Assembly (NCBI RefSeq): GCF_019343475.1
Contig: NZ_CP072453.1
Location: 2,976,001-3,040,000 of the forward strand
DNA: 64,000 nucleotides
DNA from: Providencia sp. R33
Lineage (GTDB): Bacteria > Pseudomonadota > Gammaproteobacteria > Enterobacterales > Enterobacteriaceae
Direction: 5' to 3'
Part shown: positions 27,274-36,309 of the stretch, piece by piece
How positions within the stretch are numbered: position 1 is the first letter of the stretch
Layout: the number at the start of each line of letters is the position of its first letter
Program-made: the position numbers and the translations under genes
Notes under the pieces: model-generated
Database searches by the model: none
Seen by the model: the letters and a program-made list of their open reading frames with translations, nothing else
Told to the model about the DNA's origin: nothing

Positions 27274-29070
27274 GTGCAAACCTTCAATGCCGATTTAGCG
27301 ATTATCGGGGCCGGGGGCGCAGGCTTACGTGCAGCGATTGCTGCCGCTGAAGCAAATCCCAATATCAAGATTGCTCTGGTCTCAAAAGTATACCCAATGC
27401 GTAGCCACACCGTGGCAGCAGAGGGCGGATCAGCCGCAGTTACTCAGGCTCATGACTCCTATGACTATCATTTTAATGATACTGTCGCGGGTGGGGACTG
27501 GCTGTGTGAGCAAGACGTCGTCGATTATTTCGTCGAACATTGCCCAACAGAAATGACCCAACTCGAATTATGGGGTTGCCCGTGGAGCCGTAAACCAGAT
27601 GGTTCAGTTAACGTTCGCCGCTTTGGTGGGATGAAAATTGAGCGTACATGGTTTGCTGCCGATAAAACCGGCTTCCACATGCTCCATACACTCTTCCAGA
27701 CATCATTAAAATACCCTCAAATTCAACGTTTTGATGAGCATTTTGTTCTCGATATCATTGTTGATGAAGGTCAAGCTCGTGGACTCGTTGCACTCAACAT
27801 GATGGAAGGTACGAAAGTTCAGATTCGTGCAAACTCTATCGTGATGGCAACGGGTGGTGCAGGCCGTGTTTATCGTTACAACACCAATGGTGGTATTGTT
27901 ACGGGTGATGGTATGGGTATGGCGTTCCGCCATGGCGTGCCTCTGCGTGATATGGAATTTGTGCAATATCACCCAACTGGGTTACCAGGTTCAGGTATCT
28001 TAATGACTGAAGGTTGCCGTGGTGAAGGTGGTATTCTGGTTAACAAAGATGGCTACCGTTACCTGCAAGATTACGGAATGGGCCCTGAAACACCACTGGG
28101 CAAACCAGAAAACAAATACATGGAACTTGGTCCTCGCGACAAAGTTTCCCAAGCATTCTGGCACGAATGGCGTGCAGGTCGCACCATCAGCACACACCGT
28201 GGTGATGTTGTGTATCTGGATCTTCGCCACCTTGGTGCAGAAAAACTCCATGAGCGTTTACCGTTCATTTGTGAACTGGCAAAAGCTTACGTGGGTGTTG
28301 ACCCAGTAACAGACCCAATTCCTGTTCGTCCAACCGCTCACTATACTATGGGTGGTATCGAAACAGATCAACGCACTGAAACGCGCATTAAAGGCCTGTT
28401 TGCTGTGGGTGAGTGTTCTTCTGTTGGCTTACACGGTGCAAACCGTTTAGGTTCTAACTCACTGGCAGAACTGGTGGTATTTGGTCGTTTAGCGGGTGAA
28501 GAAGCGGCACGCCATGCGGCTGAAGCAACCCCTGCAAATGCCAGCGCCATTGAAGCACGTACACGCGATATCGAAAATGACCTGCAAAAACTCATGAACC
28601 AAAAAGGGAAAGAGAGCTGGTCGAAAATTCGCGATGAAATGGGTATTTCAATGGAAGAAGGTTGCGGTATCTACCGTACACCTGAATTAATGCAAAAAAC
28701 CGTTGATAAGATTGCCGAACTGAAAGAGCGCTTCAAACACGTCGAAATTACCGACCATAGTAGCGTCTTTAACACTGACCTACTGTACACCATTGAATTA
28801 GGCTTTGGTCTAGATGTGGCGGAATGTATGGCTCACTCTGCAATCAATCGTAAAGAATCACGTGGTGCCCACCAACGTCTCGACGAAGGTTGTACTGAAC
28901 GTGATGATGTGAATTTCCTTAAACATACTTTGGCATTCTATAACCCAGAGGGCTCCCCTCGTTTAGAATACAGTGACGTGAAAATCACGAAATCTCAGCC
29001 AGCTAAACGTGTTTACGGTGCCGAAGCTGAAGCTCAAGATAAGGCGAAGAAGGAGCAAGCTAATGGATGA
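27274..29070 (+). CDS. frdA: Fumarate reductase flavoprotein subunit
   Basis: FrdA reduces fumarate to succinate in anaerobic respiration and carries covalent FAD. The gene starts with GTG, as in E. coli, after GGAGAAG. The 598-residue protein has the FAD fold AIIGAGGAGLRAAIAA, the flavinylated His in MRSHTVAAEGG near residue 45, and the active-site HPTGLPGSGILMTEGCRGEGG and RPTAHYTMGGI. The C-terminus has the usual TRLEYSDVKIT-like region. It overlaps frdB by eight bases and heads frdABCD. Confidence 0.98.
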   Translation: MQTFNADLAIIGAGGAGLRAAIAAAEANPNIKIALVSKVYPMRSHTVAAEGGSAAVTQAHDSYDYHFNDTVAGGDWLCEQDVVDYFVEHCPTEMTQLELWGCPWSRKPDGSVNVRRFGGMKIERTWFAADKTGFHMLHTLFQTSLKYPQIQRFDEHFVLDIIVDEGQARGLVALNMMEGTKVQIRANSIVMATGGAGRVYRYNTNGGIVTGDGMGMAFRHGVPLRDMEFVQYHPTGLPGSGILMTEGCRGEGGILVNKDGYRYLQDYGMGPETPLGKPENKYMELGPRDKVSQAFWHEWRAGRTISTHRGDVVYLDLRHLGAEKLHERLPFICELAKAYVGVDPVTDPIPVRPTAHYTMGGIETDQRTETRIKGLFAVGECSSVGLHGANRLGSNSLAELVVFGRLAGEEAARHAAEATPANASAIEARTRDIENDLQKLMNQKGKESWSKIRDEMGISMEEGCGIYRTPELMQKTVDKIAELKERFKHVEITDHSSVFNTDLLYTIELGFGLDVAECMAHSAINRKESRGAHQRLDEGCTERDDVNFLKHTLAFYNPEGSPRLEYSDVKITKSQPAKRVYGAEAEAQDKAKKEQANG

Positions 29071-29797
29071 TATGAAACACCTAAAAATGGAGATCATGCG
29101 TTACAATCCGGAAACGGATAGTGAGCCCCATTTGGTGACGTATGATGTCCCTTACGACGAGCAAACTTCTTTGTTAGATGCGTTAGGCTATATCAAAGAT
29201 AACCTCGCTCCAGACCTATCTTACCGTTGGTCTTGTCGTATGGCGATTTGTGGTTCTTGCGGCATGATGGTTGATAAAGTGCCTAAACTGGCGTGTAAAA
29301 CATTCCTGCGTGAATACCCGCAAGGTATGAAAATTGAGCCATTAGGTAACTTCCCAATCGAACGTGACCTTGTTGTTGATATGACTCACTTTATTGAGCG
29401 TTTAGAAGCCATTAAACCGTACATCATCGGTAATGATCGTAAACCTTCTGAAGGCCCGAATAAGCAAACGCCTGCACAGATGGCCAAATACCATCAGTTC
29501 TCAGGCTGTATCAACTGTGGTCTGTGCTATGCAGCTTGCCCACAATTTGGACTGAACCCAGAGTTCATCGGCCCAGCCGCTATCACATTGGCAGAGCGCT
29601 ACAATTTAGATAACCGAGACCATGGTGCGAAAGAACGCATGACCTTATTAAACGGGGACAATGGTGTCTGGAGCTGTACGTTTGTAGGCTACTGTTCTGA
29701 AGTCTGTCCTAAGCATGTCGACCCTGCTGGTGCTATTCAGCAAGGGAAAGTTGCCAGCGCGCAAGACTTTGTTATCGCCATGCTGAAGCCACGATAA
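29063..29797 (+). CDS. frdB: Fumarate reductase iron-sulfur subunit
   Basis: FrdB carries electrons from menaquinol at FrdCD to FrdA through [2Fe-2S], [4Fe-4S] and [3Fe-4S] clusters. The start MDDMKHLKMEIMRYNP, after AAGGAG, gives 244 residues, the E. coli length. The cluster ligands are visible: CRMAICGSCGMM, CINCGLCYAACP and CTFVGYCSEVCPKHVDP. It overlaps frdA by eight bases. Confidence 0.98.
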   Translation: MDDMKHLKMEIMRYNPETDSEPHLVTYDVPYDEQTSLLDALGYIKDNLAPDLSYRWSCRMAICGSCGMMVDKVPKLACKTFLREYPQGMKIEPLGNFPIERDLVVDMTHFIERLEAIKPYIIGNDRKPSEGPNKQTPAQMAKYHQFSGCINCGLCYAACPQFGLNPEFIGPAAITLAERYNLDNRDHGAKERMTLLNGDNGVWSCTFVGYCSEVCPKHVDPAGAIQQGKVASAQDFVIAMLKPR

Positions 29798-29811
29798 GGA
29801 GAATTGAAGTC

Positions 29812-30207
29812 ATGACTACGAAACGTAAACCCTATGTCAGAGAAATGAAGGGCGACTGGTGGCAAAAGCTGGGTTTTTACCGCTTTTACATCATGCGTGA
29901 AAGTACCTCCGTCCTTCAGGTCTGGTTCAGTATTTTAGTCCTGTATGGGGTATTTGCGCTGAAAAGCGGTCCAGAATCATGGGCTGGTTTTGTTGGGTTC
30001 TTAAGCAACCCAATCATTCTTATCATTAACATCATTACACTGGCTGCGACATTGCTGCACACCACGACGTGGTTCAACCTTGCACCAAAAGCCGTCAGTA
30101 TTATTGTGAAAGATAAGAAAATGTCTGATGAGCCTATCGTTAAAGGCTTCTGGGCTCTCACGATTGTTGTTACGGCGGCAATCTTAGCAATCGCATTGTT
30201 ATTTTAA
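29812..30207 (+). CDS. frdC: Fumarate reductase membrane anchor subunit C
   Basis: FrdC is one of two membrane anchors that hold the menaquinone sites of fumarate reductase. The 131-residue protein begins MTTKRKPYVREMKGDWW, has the conserved Glu29-type region FYIMRESTSV, and three hydrophobic segments. It lies 14 bases after frdB with a GGAG ribosome site. Confidence 0.96.
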   Translation: MTTKRKPYVREMKGDWWQKLGFYRFYIMRESTSVLQVWFSILVLYGVFALKSGPESWAGFVGFLSNPIILIINIITLAATLLHTTTWFNLAPKAVSIIVKDKKMSDEPIVKGFWALTIVVTAAILAIALLF

Positions 30208-30222
30208 TCTAAGGAGAATCTG

Positions 30223-30576
30223 ATGAATCTAACGCCTAAACGTTCCGATGAGCCGATTTTCTGGGGATTATTTGGTGCAGGTGGTATGTGGAGCGCCGTG
30301 ATTGGCCCTGCAATCATCATTCTATTAGGAATTTTAATTCCACTGGGTGTTGCACCAGAAATGCTGAGCTATGAGCGCATCATGGCATTTAGCCAAAGCT
30401 TTATCGGCCGTGTTTTCTTATTACTGATGATTATCCTGCCAGTTTGGTGTGGTATGCACCGTATCCACCACACACTGCACGATTTTAAAATCCATGTCCC
30501 AGCGACAAAATGGGTTTTCTATGGCGGATCTGCAATCATTAGTGTTATTGCCCTGATTGGTGTATTTACCTTGTAA
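30223..30576 (+). CDS. frdD: Fumarate reductase membrane anchor subunit D
   Basis: FrdD is the second membrane anchor. The 117-residue protein has three membrane segments and the conserved RSDEPIFWGLFGAGGMW and GMHRIHHTLHDFK stretches, the latter with quinone-site His residues. It follows frdC by 15 bases with an AAGGAGA site and closes the operon before a strong terminator. Confidence 0.96.
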   Translation: MNLTPKRSDEPIFWGLFGAGGMWSAVIGPAIIILLGILIPLGVAPEMLSYERIMAFSQSFIGRVFLLLMIILPVWCGMHRIHHTLHDFKIHVPATKWVFYGGSAIISVIALIGVFTL

Positions 30577-30602
30577 TCACGCAATAATCTAAAAACGAAT
30601 CA

Positions 30603-30637
30603 ATACCCCATACGTGAAAACGATGGGGTATTTTTTT
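30603..30637 (+). terminator. frdABCD intrinsic terminator
   Basis: ATACCCCAT and ATGGGGTAT form a nine-pair stem with an 11-base loop and are followed by six or more T, 27 bases past the frdD stop. The rest of the 30577-30909 gap is AT-rich with no gene seen. Confidence 0.93.
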
Positions 30638-30909
30638 ATGGCTAGAAAATTAAGTTTTAATTATGGAATTTAATGGAAAATAACCCTTAAACTACGCAAA
30701 AATAGATATTACCTGTTCTAAAATAGTGTTTATTTTAATTCAGACTAACCTTAGTTGTTATAAAAAATCGGCTTGTTATGATAAGTGAAGGATAATAAAA
30801 ATTTAATTTATCCAGTTTAAATCAATAGGTTAAATTAATTATATTTACTTAAACAAGTTAGAGACTAACCCTCTCTATTTTTATATCACTCATGGTAAGA
30901 GAAAATAAA

Positions 30910-31308
30910 ATGAAATTTAAAGGATTGTTTATTTCGCTGTTTCTTTCTGGAGTCATAATATTACCCGCCCATGCCAATTCATTTTTCACGGGAAATGAAA
31001 GTGCTAATGAAATGCCAACTGAAAAAGATTTCTATAATGAATGTGTCAGCACAAACACCTACAGTTATTTGCCCATGGCAGGGGAAGCACAATCTTCAGT
31101 AGATAAAAAACGGGCAAAACAACAAGCCGCTGTTGAGAAAAAATGTAAGTGTGTTGCACCGCTTGAGTATAAATTGTTCTATGAGTTAGTGGGTAATGAC
31201 CCTGAAGCATTCGCAAAAAGAATGCAAGCAGACCAACAATTGGCGATGCAAACGGCACAAAAAGCAGTCGATAGAAAACGCCAAATAGATAAACAATGTG
31301 CTAAATAA
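30910..31308 (+). CDS. Small secreted protein of unknown function
   Basis: I do not recognise this 132-residue protein. The ATG at 30910 gives a clear signal peptide (MKFKGLFISLFLSGVIILPAHA) with cleavage near residue 22. The mature part is polar, rich in Lys/Gln/Ala, with four Cys (ECVST, KCKC, QCAK) and a helical Gln/Ala-rich tail, and so may be disulfide-linked in the periplasm. It lies at the left edge of the accessory stretch, just after the frd terminator, with no operon partner. Confidence 0.7.
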   Translation: MKFKGLFISLFLSGVIILPAHANSFFTGNESANEMPTEKDFYNECVSTNTYSYLPMAGEAQSSVDKKRAKQQAAVEKKCKCVAPLEYKLFYELVGNDPEAFAKRMQADQQLAMQTAQKAVDRKRQIDKQCAK

Positions 31309-31321
31309 CTTTCCACCGTTT

Positions 31322-31354
31322 AAGGTATGGCTTTGCGCTTATTTGCCATACTTT
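31322..31354. terminator. Hairpin between the secreted-protein gene and tetR
   Basis: AAGGTATGGC and GCCATACTTT pair over about ten positions between two convergent genes. The trailing TTTAAATTT on the plus strand makes a weak terminator, possibly bidirectional. Confidence 0.6.
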
Positions 31355-31358
31355 AAAT

Positions 31359-31958
31359 TTAAGCTTTAAGCCCTTGAATTAACGCGTCTAAACCAAATAA
31401 AAAAGCCTCGGTTCCATCATCATTATCCATGATTTGAAGAGCCGATTTTAATAACGGAGGCATTGCATTCTCATCCGTCGTTTCGCGTTCACTCAGGGCA
31501 GCGCTATGCTCCTGCTGTTCAAGCACACTTCCCAATGTAAAGTGCCCTACTGCACTGATCGCATATAAGCCATTTTTTAATGAAAAACCGTTATCCACCA
31601 TAAACTGCAGCTGCGTTTCCACCGTGGAATATTGCTCCGCGCTAGGCCGAGTCCCTAAGTGTACTTTCGCACCATCACGATAGCTCAATAGCGCTCGACG
31701 GAAGCTTAATGCATTATTTCGCAAAAATGCCTGCCATGTTTCACCCGCTTTCGGCAATGGATGGTCATGGTGCTGTTTTAGCATTTCAACAGACAATTCA
31801 TCCAACAAAGCCCGTTTATTTTTTACATGCCAATACAGTGTTGGCTGTTCTACGCCTAGCTTTTGAGCTAGCTTTCGCGTTGTTACCCCTTCCATACCAA
31901 CTTCATTTAGTAAGTCTAAAGCGGCTGTAATAATGGTCTCTTTATTTAATCGCGCCAT
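31359..31958 (-). CDS. tetR: Tetracycline repressor TetR
   Basis: This is the classical TetR repressor that binds tet operators and is released by tetracycline-Mg. The start MARLNKETIITAALDLLNE gives 199 residues after an AGGGGA site. The recognition helix region TTRKLAQKLGVEQPTLYWHVKNKRALLD (in part) is that of classical TetR, as are RDGAKVHLGTRP and GFSLKNGLYAISAVGHFTLG. It is divergent from a tetA-type gene with two operators between them. The class cannot be fixed by eye; it is close to but distinct from TetR(B) and TetR(D) as I recall them. Confidence 0.93.
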   Translation of the reverse strand: MARLNKETIITAALDLLNEVGMEGVTTRKLAQKLGVEQPTLYWHVKNKRALLDELSVEMLKQHHDHPLPKAGETWQAFLRNNALSFRRALLSYRDGAKVHLGTRPSAEQYSTVETQLQFMVDNGFSLKNGLYAISAVGHFTLGSVLEQQEHSAALSERETTDENAMPPLLKSALQIMDNDDGTEAFLFGLDALIQGLKA

Positions 31959-31984
31959 GGTTGTCCCCTTATTTTCTGATTGAC

Positions 31985-32031
31985 ACTCTATCACTGATAG
32001 GGATACATTCCAACTCTATCAGTGATAGAGA
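31985..32031. promoter_or_regulatory. Paired tet operators between tetR and tetA
   Basis: Two 19-bp tet operators are present: ACTCTATCACTGATAGGGA at 31985-32003 and ACTCTATCAGTGATAGAGA at 32013-32031, with centres 28 bases apart. Both match the Tn10-type operator pattern, so control of both divergent genes by TetR looks intact. Confidence 0.95.
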
Positions 32032-32039
32032 AAATGAAA

Positions 32040-33241
32040 ATGAATAAATTCGCAATTACTGCTCTAACCATTACCGCCCTCGATGCCATGGGAATTGGGT
32101 TGATCATGCCTGTACTGCCTGCATTATTGCGGGAATATGTGTCTGCTGAGAATTTAGCCAATCATTACGGCATCCTACTGGCGCTATACGCCATCATGCA
32201 GGTTTTTTTCGCTCCTATATTAGGGAAACTGTCAGATAAACTGGGGCGTCGCCCAATATTACTACTCTCTCTCGCAGGTGCCGCTGTTGATTACACCTTG
32301 CTTGCCCTCTCAAGCACATTGTGGATGTTATATTTAGGGCGGCTAATTTCAGGAATTACGGGTGCAACAGGCGCAGTCGCAGCCTCCGTAATTGCGGATA
32401 ATACCCCACCTCATGAGCGTACTAAGTGGTTTGGGCGGCTAGGTGCCGCTTTTGGTGTTGGCCTAATCGCAGGCCCCACAATTGGCGGGTTTGCAGGTGA
32501 ATATTCCCCCCATTTGCCGTTTATCATTGCCGCCATCTTAAATACAGGGGCTTTTATCGGTACCTTTTTGATATTCAAGGATAAAAAAGCTCAAATAGAA
32601 CAAGAAGATACCCATAGATCTCAGGTCATATCCTTCTCATTTATACAAGTCATAAAGCCAATTACATTGCTAATATTCGTCTTTTTTATGGCGCAATTAA
32701 TAGGCCAAATCCCCGCGACAACTTGGGTATTATTTACCGAAAATCGCTTTCAATGGAGCAGCATGGAAGTTGGGTTATCGTTGGCTGGGCTTGGTGTGAT
32801 GCATGCGTTATTTCAAGCTTTCGTTGCAGGGGCAATAACGAAAAAATTTAGCGAAAAAACAACGATTTTACTGGGCTTTATGGTAGACGGCTACGCATTT
32901 TGATTTTATCACTGCTCACCCAAGGCTGGATGATTTACCCAACACTAATCCTGCTTGCCGGGGGCAGCATCGCCCTTCCTGCACTGCAAGGGTTAATGTC
33001 TACACAAGTGAACCAAGAAAACCAAGGTAAACTGCAAGGTATTCTTGTCAGTTTAACCAATGCCACAGGTGTTGTTGGCCCACTACTATTCAGCTTTATT
33101 TATGGCCAAACATTATCGTTTTGGGATGGCTGGGTGTGGTTAATTGGGGCGTTAATGTATTTATTTTTGATCTTCGCTTATTTGCGTTTTCAGCAAAAAT
33201 TAACCACTAAAACCAAGCAGGCCATACTTTCAATGGACTAA
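32040..33241 (+). pseudogene. tetA: Tetracycline efflux MFS transporter tetA, frameshifted
   Basis: The gene encodes a TetA-type drug:H+ antiporter with MNKFAITALTITALDAMGIGLIMPVLP at the start (in part), motif A GKLSDKLGRRP, motif C region GLIAGPTIGGFAGE and C-terminal QGLLVSLTNATGV-like LQGILVSLTNATGVVGPL. The frame breaks at 32901-32903, where GCA TTT TGA reads stop. One extra T in the TTTT run would give GCA TTT TTG ATT TTA and restore a 400-residue protein of usual length. So a single-base deletion truncates it after about 287 residues. It may be a real lesion or a homopolymer sequencing error. Its ATG aligns with TetA families. Confidence 0.88.
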
Positions 33242-33320
33242 CTTTTAACACATCGCCTTTCAATGCTATGATGCACTATTCCTACTGTTTTTTAGAACAA
33301 GACATTAAGAGACAAACCCG

Positions 33321-33902
33321 ATGACACTACCACCTAAAAAGCCAAGAACAAAACCCGCTGAAGAACGGCTTGATGACCTGATGAATGCAGCGGAAAAACT
33401 CTTTCTTTCTAAAGGGTTTGTCAACACAACTGTCAGTGAAATTGTGCGCTCTGCGGATGTGGCAAAAGGGACATTTTACCACTACTTCCAGTCAAAAAAT
33501 GACATAATGGAAGCCTTACGCACTCGCTATATGGATTGGTATTTAGGAAATATTGATGACGCGCTAGCCCTGCAAAAAAGTGCGACGCAAAAACTCCAGT
33601 CTTGGTGCGAAAACAGTGTCAAATATTACGTTGAAAAACAACAGGTTCATGACATGCTGTTTCATGATGAATATCACGGGCGCAGTAATGACCATGAAAC
33701 GCGCGCAGTCCTGCAAATCAAAGCGATTTTAGCCCTTGGCGAAAAAAATCAAGAATGGTCAGCCCTTCCTCCAGACCTTCTTGCCACCATGATTTACCAC
33801 TCTATGCATGCCGCCGTGGACAACCTCGCCAATAGCCATGAATATACTCAAAAAAATTTAGGCGAAATTTTGTATAAGCGATTTAGCCAACTGATTAAAT
33901 AA
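33321..33902 (+). CDS. TetR/AcrR-family transcriptional regulator
   Basis: This 193-residue regulator has a TetR-type HTH at about residues 20-65 (NAAEKLFLSKGFVNTTVSEIVRSADVAKGTFYHYF in part) and a less conserved ligand domain. It is not the tetracycline repressor. It lies 79 bases after tetA and 246 before the receptor operon on the same strand, so it could regulate the latter. The target is unknown. Confidence 0.88.
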   Translation: MTLPPKKPRTKPAEERLDDLMNAAEKLFLSKGFVNTTVSEIVRSADVAKGTFYHYFQSKNDIMEALRTRYMDWYLGNIDDALALQKSATQKLQSWCENSVKYYVEKQQVHDMLFHDEYHGRSNDHETRAVLQIKAILALGEKNQEWSALPPDLLATMIYHSMHAAVDNLANSHEYTQKNLGEILYKRFSQLIK

Positions 33903-34053
33903 AAAATACAGCGAGTGAATCGCCCAAGCGAGCTCTCGTTGTTTTAATCTCATACACAAACAAAAACCATTCCGAGCACGGCTAGATTTATTATTGAATA
34001 TCAATGAAATAAATAGCTTCTCATTTATCACATAAATTAATTTACGCACATTA

Positions 34054-34072
34054 AATGCAAATGATTATTAAT
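34054..34072. promoter_or_regulatory. Weak Fur-box-like sequence before the TonB receptor gene
   Basis: The stretch AATGCAAATGATTATTAAT contains a GATTAT unit and matches the Fur consensus only in part. It is placed about 80 bases before the receptor ATG, the right context for iron control. Confidence 0.35.
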
Positions 34073-34148
34073 TAGATTGACTGATGGTCGGTCGCCGATC
34101 TATGCTAGCGCCATAAAATTTCTCTTTTACTTTATTGGCTAAAATTGC

Positions 34149-36290
34149 ATGCATAACTTCACTCATCGAACCTACACGCTTTCCACATTAAGTTTATTGG
34201 CCTGCGCCCTAATTTGCTCAAATACTGCAAATGCGAAACCTAAAACAGACGTCTTGGTCGTCACCGCCGCAGAAAACCAAGATCAGGAACCTACTGGCTA
34301 TGCCAATAAAACTCAATCTACTGCCACAAAAAGCTCAGCCACCTTATTGGAAACACCGCAATTTGTTTCGGTGATTAAACGCGAGCAAATGGATACTCTG
34401 CCTTCTGAATCAATCAGCCAAGCCTTACGCTACAGCGCAGGTGTAACCAGCGAAAAATTTGGCGCCTTTGGTGGCGGTATCGATTTTTCAAAAATTCGTG
34501 GTTTCGATGCCGATTACTACTTGGATGGGTTACGGGTTATCGGCAACAGTGGAATTTGGGGGCCACAAGTTGATTCATGGACACTCAATAGTATCGAAGC
34601 CGTTCATGGGCCGTCATCTGCACTGTATGGGCAAGGAGGGGCTGGGGGGGTTATCAATATGCAATCACGCCGCCCAAGTGCCAATGAATCACATCAAATT
34701 CAGTTCCAAAAAGGCAATTTTGATAACAATGCCGTCAAATTTGATACCACTGGCACCATGAATGACGATGAAACATTGCTATATCGAATGAATGGATTAG
34801 CGCTGTCAACGGATTCGCAAGTGAATTCCTCGAAGCAATCTCGCTACTTGCTCGCTCCTTCCATCACATGGCAACCTAATGAAAAACTCAATTGGACAGT
34901 ATTAAGTCAATATCAACATGATCCACACATTGGCCACTATAATACCTTGCCCGCTCAAGCAATTGGCTTGCTACCGAACCCAAATGGAAAGCTGGATTTC
35001 ACTCAAAACTACAGTGACCCCAAACATGAAAAATCCACACGTACACAGTGGTCAGTGACCTCATTAGTTGACTACCAAGTCAGCTCGTCCGTCACACTGA
35101 AACAAAATATGCGCTACTCTGATGTAGATACCCACATTAAACGAGACTTCACACGCGGCTTCTTAGCGGGAGATCGGTTACTCACTGCGGTTTACCAAGA
35201 TTCACCAAGTAAATCAAAAACCTTTGTTGCTGATAACCAACTGGTTTATAAAGTTAAAACTAGCGATATTCGCCACGAGTTACTCACTGGGTTTGATTTT
35301 CAAACTGGAAAACTGGATAAAGACTGGTGGGGCTCGCAAACCGTCAGTTTCGATCCATGGGTGAAACCTCATCACCCTGAATTTAAACCTTACCCCGTTT
35401 CCCGCACATCAACAACCCAACGTTTTAATCGCTATGGGGTTTATCTACAAGACCAACTTAGTTGGCAGCAATGGGATTTGATCCTGAGTGGGCGCTATGA
35501 TTGGTCTTATTTAGATACTGATAATAACCTCTCTCACACAACGCAAAAAAATGACACTTCCGCTTGGAGCCAACGCGTTGGGCTAACCTATGCTTTTGAA
35601 AATGGCTTTTCGCCATGGATCAGTTTCTCCGATAGCTTTGACCCCGTTTTAGGGACGGATGCGGATGGAAAATCCTTTATCCCAACTGAATCAAAACAAG
35701 CCGAAATGGGGCTTAAATACCAATCGGATAACCTAATGGCAAGCGTAGCCGCATATGAATTAGAACAAAAAAATGTCACCACCCATAACCCGCTAAACCC
35801 AGATTACTATAATCAAACGGGGAAAATTCGCTCCCGTGGAGTTCATTTTGAAAGCCGTATGGCGTTAACACCGTCAGTGAATATCATGGTGAACTATGCC
35901 TTTACTGACAATAAAATCACCGAAAGCCAAGACCTTTCAGTCTTAAATAAATACCCTGTTCAAGTCCCTAAACACAGCGGCTCCGCATGGGTTGACTACC
36001 GTTTTCACTCCCCTTACCTCGAAGGCGCTTTAGTCGGCGTTGGCGTGCGTTATCTAGGCGAAACATGGGGTGACAACACCAATACATTTAAAGTACCAGC
36101 AGTCTGGCTTGGCGATATCAGCGCAAGGTACCAAATGGATGCATTAATCCCTGAACTCACTGGTATGGAACTGGGTTTAACTGTCAGTAATGTCACCAAT
36201 AAATCCTACGTTGCGAGCTGCACCAGTTCCACCTATTGCAGTATTGGCACGAATAGAACGTTACTTGCCACACTTAATTACTACTTTTAA
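34149..36290 (+). CDS. TonB-dependent siderophore receptor (FhuA/FoxA-like)
   Basis: This outer-membrane gated porin takes up an iron siderophore with energy from TonB. The 713-residue protein has a signal peptide to about residue 29 (ending TANA), a TonB-box-like DVLVVTA at about 34-40, a plug domain with LLETPQFVSVIKREQMD, SEKFGAF..KIRGFDADYYLDGL and SSALYGQGGAGGVINMQSRRP (in part), and a 22-strand barrel ending in aromatic NYYF. The plug pattern is that of hydroxamate-type receptors of the FhuA/FoxA class, but the ligand is an inference. It heads a three-gene unit, with the binding protein starting 19 bases later. Confidence 0.93.
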   Translation: MHNFTHRTYTLSTLSLLACALICSNTANAKPKTDVLVVTAAENQDQEPTGYANKTQSTATKSSATLLETPQFVSVIKREQMDTLPSESISQALRYSAGVTSEKFGAFGGGIDFSKIRGFDADYYLDGLRVIGNSGIWGPQVDSWTLNSIEAVHGPSSALYGQGGAGGVINMQSRRPSANESHQIQFQKGNFDNNAVKFDTTGTMNDDETLLYRMNGLALSTDSQVNSSKQSRYLLAPSITWQPNEKLNWTVLSQYQHDPHIGHYNTLPAQAIGLLPNPNGKLDFTQNYSDPKHEKSTRTQWSVTSLVDYQVSSSVTLKQNMRYSDVDTHIKRDFTRGFLAGDRLLTAVYQDSPSKSKTFVADNQLVYKVKTSDIRHELLTGFDFQTGKLDKDWWGSQTVSFDPWVKPHHPEFKPYPVSRTSTTQRFNRYGVYLQDQLSWQQWDLILSGRYDWSYLDTDNNLSHTTQKNDTSAWSQRVGLTYAFENGFSPWISFSDSFDPVLGTDADGKSFIPTESKQAEMGLKYQSDNLMASVAAYELEQKNVTTHNPLNPDYYNQTGKIRSRGVHFESRMALTPSVNIMVNYAFTDNKITESQDLSVLNKYPVQVPKHSGSAWVDYRFHSPYLEGALVGVGVRYLGETWGDNTNTFKVPAVWLGDISARYQMDALIPELTGMELGLTVSNVTNKSYVASCTSSTYCSIGTNRTLLATLNYYF

Positions 36291-36309
36291 TTCAACAGGT
36301 AAGCAACTT

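Noticed and set aside
31359..33241. tetR-tetA as part of Tn10
   Set aside because: No IS10 ends or transposase flank the pair, and the proteins differ visibly from the Tn10 class B forms. It looks like a chromosomal copy of another class.
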